The notes under the pieces were generated by a model, which was given only the letters and a program-made list of their open reading frames with translations, did not search any database and was not told the origin of the DNA. Below are positions 14,396-22,738 of a stretch of DNA of 31,857 nt, in pieces (positions within the stretch are counted from its first letter, which is position 1; every line of letters starts with the position of its first letter). The translations under genes and the position numbers were made by a program. Origin of the DNA: a virus; the IMG/VR virus record IMGVR_UViG_3300033064_000625, positions 1 to 31,857 of that record; one strand, 5' to 3'.

Positions 14396-15649
14396 CTACG
14401 GTCGGCCAGCCAGGATAATGAACGGGCTCAGCGTGTTCGTACCACGCTTCGGGGTCAGGTCGGACAACCACCATGGCTGACCATCATAGCGCAGCACGAA
14501 GCGGAAAGTCTGCTCATCATAGTTGAAGTGGTAGTGCATACTGGACGCCGTTTGCAGAGCTCCGCCCGCCTTTGACGCTACCAGATACTGGGAGAAGTCA
14601 CCGAGACCAATATCTCCAGCGGTGGACAGTGCTTGCATCTTCTCTGTCAGGAACAGAGGACGGCCCATAAGAGATCCGAATGGGGTACCAGCCACACCAT
14701 TGGCAGGCATCCACACAGGGACACCACCAGCACCTACGGCCATCGCCATGCTTGCCAGTTGAGGAAAGCACTCGTTGTTGGCTACCCATACCGCATTCTT
14801 CATCGAGGGCGGATGCAGTCGTGCCCACATATTAACGATGTTCTGCCACAGGATAGTGTTGATTGGCTGCGCTGCCTCAATCGCCACCGTTATCAGGGAA
14901 GGGTTACCGGCATTGAAAGCGCCCAGGGGCCGAGCCACACCAGTGCCCTGTAAGTAGTCGTCATCTTCCTCGAAGGCGATGGCGGCACCAAACATGGCAT
15001 TCAGTATGGGCGGAATAGATATAGGGCTATCCTCCAGCAGTTCGTCGGTGACATAGACCATACCGGTCATTTTGTGGAGTGTCAAGGCTACCTGGTGAAA
15101 TGCAGGCTTCATTGCGGTCTTACCTGCGTGCTCCGCTGTCCGTGTTGGGATTATCCCACCAAAGTAGTTGGTTGAGTGGTCACTATCCACCACAGCGGGG
15201 ATGGTAATGCGGTTCGTCTGCATGGGTATCTGGGTAGCCCGAGCCTTCACGATGGAAGCCTCAAGCGCTGTCTGAAGCAGCTGCTCCCGGAATTCAACGG
15301 GCACCAGGTATCCACCCTGGGACATATCGCCTTCGTTCATAGTACCGGCGATTTTGGTAACAGCTCCATTCCAGGCCCTCAGCTTGTCAAAGTGCGTCTG
15401 CCCATAATACTTGGAGCCTTTGCCAGCGATAGCACAGATAAACTCGCCATGATCCTTAAAGCCGCCTTTCGGGTCAGCAAAGACTTTATCCTCCGGGCTA
15501 TCACCCATTACGAGTACGGGTTCCTTCTCGTCTGCCGTAATATCGCCTGGGCCGAATTTATGTACAGGGTCTAGTAAACCACTAGCCCTTATGCCAGCCG
15601 TAACGATGTCGGCTATTTCTTGTTTTTCTTCCAATGTCAATTCGGACAT
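14396..15649 (-). CDS. Major capsid protein, HK97 fold
   Basis: A 417-aa protein with the HK97-type arrangement: an N-terminal region of about 100 residues that probably acts as scaffold (delta domain) and is removed by the protease encoded upstream, then the family signature GDMSQGGYLVPVEFREQLLQ at about 108-126, ITIPAV at about 148, MYVTDELLED-like segments, a FEEDDDYLQGTG loop and IGLGDFSQYLV near the C-terminus. Order protease then capsid is standard. The ATG has AGGAGGAC ten bases upstream. The mature subunit would start near residue 105, which is an estimate. Confidence 0.93.
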   Translation of the reverse strand: MSELTLEEKQEIADIVTAGIRASGLLDPVHKFGPGDITADEKEPVLVMGDSPEDKVFADPKGGFKDHGEFICAIAGKGSKYYGQTHFDKLRAWNGAVTKIAGTMNEGDMSQGGYLVPVEFREQLLQTALEASIVKARATQIPMQTNRITIPAVVDSDHSTNYFGGIIPTRTAEHAGKTAMKPAFHQVALTLHKMTGMVYVTDELLEDSPISIPPILNAMFGAAIAFEEDDDYLQGTGVARPLGAFNAGNPSLITVAIEAAQPINTILWQNIVNMWARLHPPSMKNAVWVANNECFPQLASMAMAVGAGGVPVWMPANGVAGTPFGSLMGRPLFLTEKMQALSTAGDIGLGDFSQYLVASKAGGALQTASSMHYHFNYDEQTFRFVLRYDGQPWWLSDLTPKRGTNTLSPFIILAGRP

Positions 15650-15662
15650 TATCGTAGTCCTC

Positions 15663-16604
15663 CTATTTTATTCGTTTGCCTTTGAGTTTAGCGATAACAA
15701 TGTTGACCACTTCGGCCACGTCCCTGGCCCGCTGTTTGGCTATTGCCACGGGGTCAGGTTCTGGCTCTGGTTCAACTTGCTCGGCTACCACATCGGCAGC
15801 CTTTAAGAATATATCATCGGGTATGTCGGCACCCGTAGACCGCTTAATTATTTCCCTGGCCATATCAAAGGCCAGTGCTTCCGTGTCGGGAGCCATCCCA
15901 TTCTCCACGATGGCCTTGTGCAGATAGTCAATATCATCCCGTAACTGTTCCTGACTGATAGCGTTTGGCTGCGAGTGAGCAAGAGCCAAGAACAGCTTGT
16001 CTATATCTATAGGCTCTATTTCCTCTGCCTCGTCGGTTTCCTCTGGCTCGGTAACGGTTACAATCGGGTCGGGAGCCAGTAGTTGTACGGCTACGCTCTC
16101 GAATTCCTTGACCGTTATAAATCCCTGGTCACGTGCATCAACCAGAGCATAGGGATTAGCTGGTACGGGCACCGCTGATAACTCAAGCAATTCCTGGCTG
16201 GTGAATATGTTGCCCTCCCACTTCGGATAAGGATGCTCGTCGCCCTTGCCGTCCCAGTCCAGCGGTATGAAGCCCACTGAGGTAGCATGCAGGAAGTTGC
16301 CCTTATAGAGCTTGAATATGGTATCGGCAAACTCGTAGACATCAGGGCTCGCAAACTCAACCTTGAACATCAGGCGCTTGGTTTCTTTGTCTATCCACAC
16401 CTTAGTCGCCCGCCCGATGGGCGGCATGCTGTAATCGTGCACCCACATAAAGACAGGATTTGCCTTGAACTGCTTTAGCTTCCACCCACTAGCACGGATA
16501 ATATCGCCTACACGGTCTTTGTCCTCGGTAGAGCCCGCTATCTCAAGTATCCGCTCGCCAACTTCCTTAACCTGAACGGTAACAAGTTTTCGCATCATAT
16601 CCAT
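15663..16604 (-). CDS. HK97-family prohead protease with long acidic C-terminal extension
   Basis: A 313-aa protein. Residues 1-160 are the U35/HK97 protease domain: catalytic candidates are His56 in WVHDYSMPPIGR, Ser109 in HATSVGFIPL, and a conserved Glu in LLELSAVPVPANP. It cleaves the capsid scaffold domain during head maturation. Residues 161-313 are an extension with acidic, Pro-rich linkers (TVTEPEE at 183-189 and VEPEPEPDP at 277-285) and a helical end rich in Lys/Arg, perhaps a scaffold-like portion. The 25-bp DNA coding for the first linker occurs again in the ERF gene. AAGGAGG precedes the ATG. Confidence 0.88.
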   Translation of the reverse strand: MDMMRKLVTVQVKEVGERILEIAGSTEDKDRVGDIIRASGWKLKQFKANPVFMWVHDYSMPPIGRATKVWIDKETKRLMFKVEFASPDVYEFADTIFKLYKGNFLHATSVGFIPLDWDGKGDEHPYPKWEGNIFTSQELLELSAVPVPANPYALVDARDQGFITVKEFESVAVQLLAPDPIVTVTEPEETDEAEEIEPIDIDKLFLALAHSQPNAISQEQLRDDIDYLHKAIVENGMAPDTEALAFDMAREIIKRSTGADIPDDIFLKAADVVAEQVEPEPEPDPVAIAKQRARDVAEVVNIVIAKLKGKRIK

Positions 16605-16614
16605 GAAAGCCTCC

Positions 16615-18516
16615 TTAGTCCACCACGGGAATCCACGTACATCGACACTGAGGGTGAACGGGTATAACCCCGTGCATTTCGTTTATCGGATACTCCCCTA
16701 TTAAAGACAAGCATTCCTCACAAGCATCACCGGCCGGATAAAACTCTACTTTCTCCACACCCTCAGCCTCGTAACCTTGTAAAGCCCCTTCATTGCTGGC
16801 CGCTATTACCTCAGTACGAGCTACGATTTTGGCTCTCCTCTCGTAACCGTTCTCATAGTAGCCTTTAATGCGTCGGGTAATCTGCTCCATACTCTCACCG
16901 CTCTCGAAACCGAGAGCTAGTTGCTCCCGCAATTCAACCAGGCTAGTACCGTTGACCATCTGGGCCATTGTTAATGAGCGGGTAGCTATCCATTCCAGGG
17001 CTCTTACATCTAGCAAGCCAAACTGTTTGCCCCTATGCGCAGGAGCTACTTCACCGCCACCAGTAGCCAGTACAAAAGACTCCTCAAATATCAGATTAAT
17101 GAGAGGCCTGAATTCCTCATCCCATATATTAGCGGCTACGTCCACGTCCAGTGCGTCATCCAAATTAGCCAGCTTGGAGTAAGACTTGATAACATCATCC
17201 ATCTGCTCAAACCATAGCCGCTTGAATAACTGCTTGAATAGCGCCTCGTCCTCGTCGGCCTGGTTAGCATATTGCCGCCATAAGATTTCTTTCTGCTCGT
17301 CGGTAAATACCTTGATACTAAGTGACTCATGGTATCGTTGATTCGCTAGTCCTACGGGAGCAGCGGGTAATGGCGCAAATGTTTCACCCGCAGCGGGCTT
17401 GGCATCTTTACCCAGCATGACACGGGATTCCTCAAGCGTATAAACCCCGATAGGATATAATTTCTCGACTTCAATTATTATTGCTTCCCGATTCTCAGGT
17501 ACAGGATCTTCAAAGTCAAATATGTAACCGTCATCAAACAGCGGTACCAATTGCTCATTCAGGGCTTCTTTAATCCTGGTCAGGGCGGGCTTAACAGTGT
17601 ATTTGGAGAATATCAGCTCGTCAGCCTCTACCCTGGCACGACTACCAGGCCCCTCAAGTCCCAGCATACTAGTCGGTATGCGATAAGCCCCTATGATAAT
17701 CTCACGGCTCATCTTACGCAGCCGCCAGAACTCCATGTCCCGGTTAGTCAGGGCTATGGTGTTGGCTTTGGCACCACCCCACAGGAAGCCCGTCTTACGT
17801 GCATTACGCCAGCCTTGATGTATCTCGTTCCACTCTTTGCGTATCTTATCCCGCTCATCCTGCTCTGGTATTTCGGGATATTCGATAATCAGCCCTGGTG
17901 TCGCATCATTGTAGAATAGCCTGTTCTGATAACGGGAGGCGTTCTTTTCACTGTCCAGGTCTACCGATATGCTCTGGGCGACACCCAGGCCACGGTATGG
18001 ATTATGCGGATTCGGATTGTAGATATGTATTACCTCGGGCACTTCAAGCCGTAACCGTGCCCATTCCCGACGGTACTCGTAATGACTGATGTACGTTATG
18101 GGGTCGGGGATAATATACATAAACTGAGGCGGGGCTAACCACATCTCAGCGGGCACGCCCAGCCGATTGAAGTTAAGCACTATGAAAGCCTCGCCCACCA
18201 AGCCGAGGTACAACTGCAACAATTGCATGAATTCGTACTTGGTCTGGAACGGATTAACGAAGGCCCACATATCCAGGAGCGGGTGAGTTTCTACCAGGTC
18301 GCCTTGCTGACCACCATCCTTCTCGTACAGGTGCCACTTAACGTCTGCCACGCTTTCTGAGATAAGGTTATTGGCCGCAAACAGCCAGCCTACTTCGCCA
18401 TAGATTTTAAGGTATTGCTCATAACTCCAGCCAGGCGGTATCTCCATTAGACTGATAGCCGAGCCGCCGAGCTTGTAATTTATGCCCTTAAACCAGTTCT
18501 TAAAACTGAAAGCCAT
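16615..18516 (-). CDS. Portal protein fused to MuF/SPP1-gp7 head morphogenesis domain
   Basis: A 633-aa protein, longer than typical HK97-type portals (roughly 400-500). Residues 1-390 are a portal: LFAANNLISESVADVKWHLY, VGEAFIVLNFNRLG, GVAQSISVDLDSEK, and REIIIGAYRIPTSMLG with VEADELIFSKYTVKP. Residues 410-633 match the MuF/SPP1-gp7 type: VNGTSLVELREQL, ARTEVIAASNEGALQGYE, then a putative zinc site Cys599, Cys602, His621, Cys624, Cys626 (DACEECLSL and VHPQCRC). The portal forms the DNA channel; MuF proteins are minor head proteins delivered with DNA. No stop or shift separates the halves. It lies between terminase and protease. Confidence 0.88.
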   Translation of the reverse strand: MAFSFKNWFKGINYKLGGSAISLMEIPPGWSYEQYLKIYGEVGWLFAANNLISESVADVKWHLYEKDGGQQGDLVETHPLLDMWAFVNPFQTKYEFMQLLQLYLGLVGEAFIVLNFNRLGVPAEMWLAPPQFMYIIPDPITYISHYEYRREWARLRLEVPEVIHIYNPNPHNPYRGLGVAQSISVDLDSEKNASRYQNRLFYNDATPGLIIEYPEIPEQDERDKIRKEWNEIHQGWRNARKTGFLWGGAKANTIALTNRDMEFWRLRKMSREIIIGAYRIPTSMLGLEGPGSRARVEADELIFSKYTVKPALTRIKEALNEQLVPLFDDGYIFDFEDPVPENREAIIIEVEKLYPIGVYTLEESRVMLGKDAKPAAGETFAPLPAAPVGLANQRYHESLSIKVFTDEQKEILWRQYANQADEDEALFKQLFKRLWFEQMDDVIKSYSKLANLDDALDVDVAANIWDEEFRPLINLIFEESFVLATGGGEVAPAHRGKQFGLLDVRALEWIATRSLTMAQMVNGTSLVELREQLALGFESGESMEQITRRIKGYYENGYERRAKIVARTEVIAASNEGALQGYEAEGVEKVEFYPAGDACEECLSLIGEYPINEMHGVIPVHPQCRCTWIPVVD

Positions 18517-18518
18517 TA

Positions 18519-19790
18519 TTAAACCTCAAATACCAGCCTGCGTCCCGCCAGGTCAGCTTGTATGTAGCGTTCCGCATCCATAAAGTGGTAGGACGCCTTT
18601 TTGTCTATCGCTTCCGTAGGCTCTTGATTCTCGTCCAGCTTACGGTGGTATTCCTCTTTTTGGGCCAGGGTATGCGGTACCGACTTCTTGAAGTAGACAA
18701 TGCTGTTGGAGGCATGCTTGCCGTACACCCGGTCAATGCCTACTTCTACGTCAGTGACTTTGCACTCCTGGAGGTGCCAGCCTACTTCGCTGAACTCCCG
18801 CCGCCATTGCCGTTCTGAGGCAAGTCCGGAGGCAACCTTCCGCACTATGTTCTCACCCTTGCTTAACTTTTTAAGGTCGAGGGAGTGTTGTTTGATGCTC
18901 TTGTTGCCCTCAAGGTATTCCCGATAGCAGAACATGGTACCGGCGGGCCAGCCTTTATAGGCCTTTGGTGCCTTAGCATACCAGAGTACAGCGGTATGAA
19001 CGGGGCCGTAATCCTGGCCCACGTAACGGGGCCAGTCCTTTGGTATCCGGAAAGGTTCGATAACGCACTTCTCAGAATTAAAGGAACTGTATATCATGCC
19101 CGTAGGCCGCTCAAATAACGCATCGTACATCATGCGAAATCGGTGCGCTTGCATAGCATTAGGGCCGCTTCTCATTTCCTCGTAGACGTGCTTCGGGAAG
19201 CGAGGATTATCTATGCTGCGCCAGCGCTCCACGTGTATGTAGTGGCCATCGTGCTTGTCATAAACCTCAGTCTTGAGCCATCCACGATTGTACGGCGTGG
19301 TGCTGATAAACTCTTGCCCATCATAAAAGGACACCCGCTGCAAAGCCGTCTGGTGAGCTTCCAAGCTCATCATGCCGCCCTCATCCAGCCAGTAGCCTTT
19401 GAGAGCGGGGCCTTGCATGGTGTCGGGATTATCAGCGCTCCCCAAGTAGAGAACCCCATACTTGGTCTGTAGAATGCGGGGCACAGCTTTCCAATCCACG
19501 TATATGCCGACTTGCTTAGTCCAATCAATCAGGCTGGGACGTTCAGGATCAGGGGAGTTAATCAGAATCTTCTCAAGCATCTGGTAGGTCGGCTCGGCTA
19601 CTCCCCAGCCGTAGCCAGGGTATTGCCTCATGCGGGAGTAGAGCCACCAGTAGCCCAACTGTGTCTTACCGCCGCCGGTACCTGCTATTGCCGCCAGTGT
19701 ACGGGCTCGGTAGTCAGCCAGTAGCGCACTCTGCCCGTATATAGGATAGATATGTACTTCAGGCTGTACTGGGTTTGTCGCCGTTACCAT
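18519..19790 (-). CDS. Terminase large subunit
   Basis: A 423-aa packaging motor protein. The ATPase has Walker A GTGGGKT (residues 37-43) and Walker B YWLDEGG (133-139; Asp136, Glu137), followed by the coupling motif STTPYNRGW (163-171). The nuclease part starts with GQDYG (258-262), where Asp260 is a likely metal ligand, and continues to a C-terminal HFMDAERYIQ. It packages and cuts concatemeric DNA at the portal. The start overlaps the small terminase gene by 32 nt and the portal follows after 2 nt. Confidence 0.92.
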   Translation of the reverse strand: MVTATNPVQPEVHIYPIYGQSALLADYRARTLAAIAGTGGGKTQLGYWWLYSRMRQYPGYGWGVAEPTYQMLEKILINSPDPERPSLIDWTKQVGIYVDWKAVPRILQTKYGVLYLGSADNPDTMQGPALKGYWLDEGGMMSLEAHQTALQRVSFYDGQEFISTTPYNRGWLKTEVYDKHDGHYIHVERWRSIDNPRFPKHVYEEMRSGPNAMQAHRFRMMYDALFERPTGMIYSSFNSEKCVIEPFRIPKDWPRYVGQDYGPVHTAVLWYAKAPKAYKGWPAGTMFCYREYLEGNKSIKQHSLDLKKLSKGENIVRKVASGLASERQWRREFSEVGWHLQECKVTDVEVGIDRVYGKHASNSIVYFKKSVPHTLAQKEEYHRKLDENQEPTEAIDKKASYHFMDAERYIQADLAGRRLVFEV

Positions 19791-20232
19791 CTTGTCCTAT
19801 CTCGGCGGGGTCGCCGTGGCCGTTAGCAGGCGGCTTCATAACGGTTCCATCGGCCATGTGAAATATCAGAGCGGGTGGTGCGGGTGGTATTAACGGCTCA
19901 CCCTTATCTCCCGTAAACTCCTGGCGTTCGATATAGCCCCTGGCCTTGCCTTGAGTCTTGAGATAGAAGATAATGGCGGTCATATTGTTTTTAGAAATCT
20001 GAGCAAAGAGTTTCCCCTCTGCGAAGTCCAGCATCTCATCCTTAGCATCTACTACAGCCTGGGCAACAGAGGGATACTCCTCCACATAGCGGCAGACGGT
20101 ACGATAACCGATACCAGCATTCTTAGCCGCCAGCGTAAGTAGTCCGTGTGACTTGTGCAGAGATTCAATTATCTTCTGCGCTGTAAACTCTCGCTTTTTA
20201 GAGCCATTGCCATTTTTGCCGTTAGTTACCAT
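19759..20232 (-). CDS. Terminase small subunit
   Basis: A 157-aa protein with an N-terminal DNA-binding HTH of the small terminase type (FTAQKIIESLHKSHGLLTLA, then AAKNAGIGYRTVCRYVEEYP), a central helical region (LDFAEGKLFAQISKNNMTAI, then FYLKTQGKARGYIER) typical of this family, and a Pro/Gly-rich tail. It recognises packaging sites and loads the large subunit encoded next. The start overlaps the methyltransferase stop, with GAGGATAG as ribosome binding site. Confidence 0.88.
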   Translation of the reverse strand: MVTNGKNGNGSKKREFTAQKIIESLHKSHGLLTLAAKNAGIGYRTVCRYVEEYPSVAQAVVDAKDEMLDFAEGKLFAQISKNNMTAIIFYLKTQGKARGYIERQEFTGDKGEPLIPPAPPALIFHMADGTVMKPPANGHGDPAEIGQDGNGDKPSTA

Positions 20233-21418
20233 CTATCCTCACCGCCTCTTGCCCTGTAAAGTCCTGCCACCTCTTGATTATCACGTCACAATATGCCTCT
20301 GAAATCTCCATCATAAAGCACCTGCGGCCTAGCTTCTCACAGGCTATTAGAGTGGAGCCTGAGCCGCCGAAGAGGTCAAGGATGATATTGAAAGTATCTG
20401 CGGAATTATTTAATGCTCTGGTTATAAGTTCAACCGGCTTGGCTGCAAAGTGTTCTCTTTCGGCAACCTTAACAACATCAAAAGCCCAAACATTACTATC
20501 ATAAACGGTTCTTTGCTTTGATTTGTCTTTGTTAAACATCTCTTTCGCTTCTTTAACATTAGCTCCAAACATCATTAACTCGTGATGATTGAAATACATT
20601 GAACCGCTAAAATTACCGCCTTTTTTTGTCCAAACTATAAGATTCTTAATTGCCCCTGTAGCCTCACCAACAAGAGTGGGATACGAACGCCAATCACAGC
20701 ATACATAATAATGACCATTTAATTTCAATGTCTTTTGAATGGTTGAGAACACGATACGGAAAAATGGTTGTATCATTTTATCATCAGCTATATTTGGAGC
20801 TATCCCTGTTGAGCTACCATAAATAGCATAAGGCGGGTCAGTAAATACCATATCCGCCTTCTCACCACCCATCAGCCTCTCCACATCGGTTATAACAGTC
20901 GCATCCCCACAGAGTAGCCGATGATTCCCGAGACTCCATAAATCACCTCGCCTACAAATCGATTCTGTGGCCTCTGGTACGGCATCATCATCGGTAAGCC
21001 CTTCTTCAGGCACATGAAACTGTGTCATCAGGTCTTCAATCTCTTTCAGGTCGAAGCCTGTTATCTCCATATCGAACTCGCCGGTATCCAGTTCCTCCAG
21101 TAAGTCCTTGAGCATGGGCATATCCCACTCACCGCTAATCTTGTTAAGCGCCAGGTTGAGAGCCTTCTCCTTGACCTCCGAGAGGTCTACTACTGACACC
21201 TCGACATGCTCTATACCCAGTTCCTTCAAGACCTTTAAGCGCTGATGACCTCCCACCAGGTTGCCCGTTCTCTTATTCCAGACAAGGGGCTCCACCATAT
21301 CAAACTCAAGGATAGACTTCTTGAGCTTGTCATATTCAGCATCACCGGGCTTTAAGTCTTTACGTGGGTTATACCTGGCCGGGTTTATCCGCTCAAGTTC
21401 TACTGTCTGTATATCCAT
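20222..21418 (-). CDS. ParB-domain DNA methyltransferase (beta-type, N6/N4)
   Basis: A 398-aa fusion. Residues 1-130 are a ParB/sulfiredoxin-like domain with INPARYNPRK (11-20) and GGHQR (56-60). Residues 155-390 are an amino-methyltransferase with the catalytic DPPY at 194-197 placed before the SAM-binding DLFGGSGST at 348-356, the order of the beta group. It methylates adenine N6 or cytosine N4 and probably protects phage DNA from host restriction. Such fusions are common next to phage terminases. The start follows the 45-aa gene stop directly (TAGATG). Confidence 0.9.
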   Translation of the reverse strand: MDIQTVELERINPARYNPRKDLKPGDAEYDKLKKSILEFDMVEPLVWNKRTGNLVGGHQRLKVLKELGIEHVEVSVVDLSEVKEKALNLALNKISGEWDMPMLKDLLEELDTGEFDMEITGFDLKEIEDLMTQFHVPEEGLTDDDAVPEATESICRRGDLWSLGNHRLLCGDATVITDVERLMGGEKADMVFTDPPYAIYGSSTGIAPNIADDKMIQPFFRIVFSTIQKTLKLNGHYYVCCDWRSYPTLVGEATGAIKNLIVWTKKGGNFSGSMYFNHHELMMFGANVKEAKEMFNKDKSKQRTVYDSNVWAFDVVKVAEREHFAAKPVELITRALNNSADTFNIILDLFGGSGSTLIACEKLGRRCFMMEISEAYCDVIIKRWQDFTGQEAVRIDGN

Positions 21419-21556
21419 CTACCTCTTAATTACCCATTTCAGCGCTTCGATAAACCCCTCACAATAGGTTAAAACATGCCCTTCCTTACCCTTCGCTTCC
21501 TCCCGGGTCTCGTCTATCTTCTGCTTGATTTCCTGCTCTGTCTTCACGCACGTCAT
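21419..21556 (-). CDS. 45-aa hypothetical protein
   Basis: A short gene read directly from the sequence. The ATG at 21556 has GGAG five bases upstream, and the stop abuts the ATG of the ParB-methyltransferase (TAGATG). The product is mostly one charged helix (KTEQEIKQKIDETREEAKGK) followed by HVLTYCEGFIEALKWVIKR. Helix-forming composition, ribosome binding site and exact adjacency support a real gene. It overlaps the 3' part of the zinc-ribbon frame by 71 nt. Function is not known. Confidence 0.6.
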   Translation of the reverse strand: MTCVKTEQEIKQKIDETREEAKGKEGHVLTYCEGFIEALKWVIKR

Positions 21557-21662
21557 CCTGCTCCGATTGCATCATTATACAGGCAAATTTACTACGTCCG
21601 CACTCGACACAATAGGTCGCCGCTTCAAGACTCAATCGCTGACAGTGTAAACAGGCTTTCAT
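21486..21662 (-). CDS. 58-aa zinc-ribbon protein, first gene after the late terminator
   Basis: The start is ATG 21662 (MKACLHCQRL) with GGAGG six bases upstream; longer readings extend into the terminator and are unlikely. The N-terminal half has CLHC and CVEC pairs forming a zinc ribbon. The C-terminal part (SEQDDVREDRAGNQAEDRRD) is hydrophilic and overlaps the next short gene in another frame. It lies 34 nt after the hairpin at 21697-21727, so it would be the first gene translated when that terminator is read through. Function unknown. Confidence 0.55.
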   Translation of the reverse strand: MKACLHCQRLSLEAATYCVECGRSKFACIMMQSEQDDVREDRAGNQAEDRRDPGGSEG

Positions 21663-21696
21663 ATTACCTCCAATTGGTGGGCTTGGCTGTAAAAGT

Positions 21697-21727
21697 AAAA
21701 GCACCCGACTGATCCTCGGGTGCTTTT
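21697..21727 (-). terminator. Strong symmetrical terminator at the early/late boundary
   Basis: A perfect 12-bp inverted repeat, AAAAGCACCCGA (21697-21708) and TCGGGTGCTTTT (21716-21727), with a 7-base loop. It carries a T-run in both directions. In the minus direction it lies after a TTGACA promoter and before the whole late operon, so it can act as an attenuator or antitermination point. Confidence 0.85.
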
Positions 21728-21775
21728 AAGAAAAGGAGATGAAAGGTGAGTAGAGAAATGTTCGCCTTAGTTGTC

Positions 21776-21804
21776 AAGGTATCACATGAGTGTAGAATTG
21801 TCAA
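21776..21804 (-). promoter_or_regulatory. Putative late promoter upstream of the terminator
   Basis: On the minus strand TTGACA (21799-21804) is followed after exactly 17 bp by TACCTT (21776-21781), with an extended -10 TG two bases before it. Predicted start is near 21769. A second perfect TTGACA (21772-21777) has only a poor -10 (TCTACT). The transcript would meet the terminator hairpin after about 45 nt. The first strong late features (methyltransferase, terminase) lie beyond. Confidence 0.6.
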
Positions 21805-21848
21805 TACCCCGCCTCAAATCGTACAAAATCGCTTCCATCAGACTCAAT

Positions 21849-22238
21849 TCAAATAGCTACCCAGTCCTCCCCTGTCCATCGCTTCGAGTAAAGTTCCTTC
21901 ATTACGAAGGCCAGCCATAGTTGCTCCATTGACTTAGGGTATTCTTTATATCCAGATTGCGGATAGGAGATATCGTGACAGAAGTCATTGAATCGCCATA
22001 CCAAGTGCAGTAAATCCGTGGTTCCCATCATCGCCTGCAACTGGCCTTGGCGAGGAAGCCAGATAGTCTTAGGAAAGAAATAGTTAACCTTCATCTCCAC
22101 ACAAAGCCCAATTACTCCATGCTCTGGGTCTTTAGCATGAGGAGGTCGATACCATAAATCACCCCATGCAGGCTTCCATCCATCCTGTATCTCCACCGCC
22201 TTCTCCAACATCTTGATATTTGTCTCTGTGAAGTCCAT
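21849..22238 (-). CDS. Conserved phage early-region protein, function unknown
   Basis: A 129-aa protein with TIWLPRQGQLQAMMG, FCHDISYPQSGYKEYPKSM, then EQLWLAFVMKELYSKRW. The combination of a Pro-Arg-Gln-x-Gln-Leu-Gln segment and a C-terminal SMEQLWLAFVMKE helix recurs in small phage proteins that I cannot assign a function. Good ribosome binding site (AGGAGGTAAAT). It is the last gene before the early/late boundary. Confidence 0.6.
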   Translation of the reverse strand: MDFTETNIKMLEKAVEIQDGWKPAWGDLWYRPPHAKDPEHGVIGLCVEMKVNYFFPKTIWLPRQGQLQAMMGTTDLLHLVWRFNDFCHDISYPQSGYKEYPKSMEQLWLAFVMKELYSKRWTGEDWVAI

Positions 22239-22240
22239 AT

Positions 22241-22738
22241 TTACCTCCTATGATAACCGCGGCTGATACCACGCCGCCGCTTGAATTCCTCGTATTCTAT
22301 CGGCTTCCTATTCCCTGCCTGTGCCAACCATTTTCTGGCGAAACCGCTACAGTACCAGACCACCGTACTCAGACGCCATTCTACCCAGTATACGTCACGG
22401 TGCTTTAGGTCGGCCATAGTCTGACTATCCACGCCCTGGCTGTAGCAGACTAAGGCCATGAGTCCATCATCCCCGCACACGTCCAGGCGGCTAGTGACTT
22501 CTGCCGCTGCGCCCACGGGAGTCTCGAAGTAGGCCCGCCGTCTAGTCCTGGTAGCCGGGTCACCGGTATAGCCGGTATCCACAGGGTCAGGCGGCCAGCG
22601 TCCAGATTGTAGCATGTGTAACCGTTCCAACAACCACAGCACTTGATTAGGGCAGGGGATAATAGCGGCGGGTAAGTACCAGTCAATACCACCAGGGCAT
22701 TTACTCCAGTCCTTGCAGCCGCTACACTGGCCGCTCAT
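22241..22738 (-). CDS. Hypothetical Cys-containing protein
   Basis: The start is set at ATG 22738 because it overlaps the stop of the methyltransferase gene as ATGA; a longer frame would overlap that gene by 115 bp. The 165-aa product begins MSGQCSGCKDWSKCPGG with a compact set of three Cys that may bind metal, followed by CPNQVLWLLERLHMLQ. The C-terminal half includes LKHRDVYWVEWRLSTVVWYC and a basic tail (FKRRRGISRGYHRR). No family is recognised. The basic end suggests nucleic acid contact. Confidence 0.5.
   Translation of the reverse strand: MSGQCSGCKDWSKCPGGIDWYLPAAIIPCPNQVLWLLERLHMLQSGRWPPDPVDTGYTGDPATRTRRRAYFETPVGAAAEVTSRLDVCGDDGLMALVCYSQGVDSQTMADLKHRDVYWVEWRLSTVVWYCSGFARKWLAQAGNRKPIEYEEFKRRRGISRGYHRR

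Noticed and set aside
18519-20232. The 32-nt overlap of terminase genes as a sign of frameshifting
   Set aside because: Both products are complete at their own starts and such overlaps are common between terminase genes; no slippery sequence was needed to explain them.
21663-21704. N-terminal extension of the zinc-ribbon protein to 21704
   Set aside because: The extension would run into the terminator hairpin; the ATG at 21662 has its own GGAGG.
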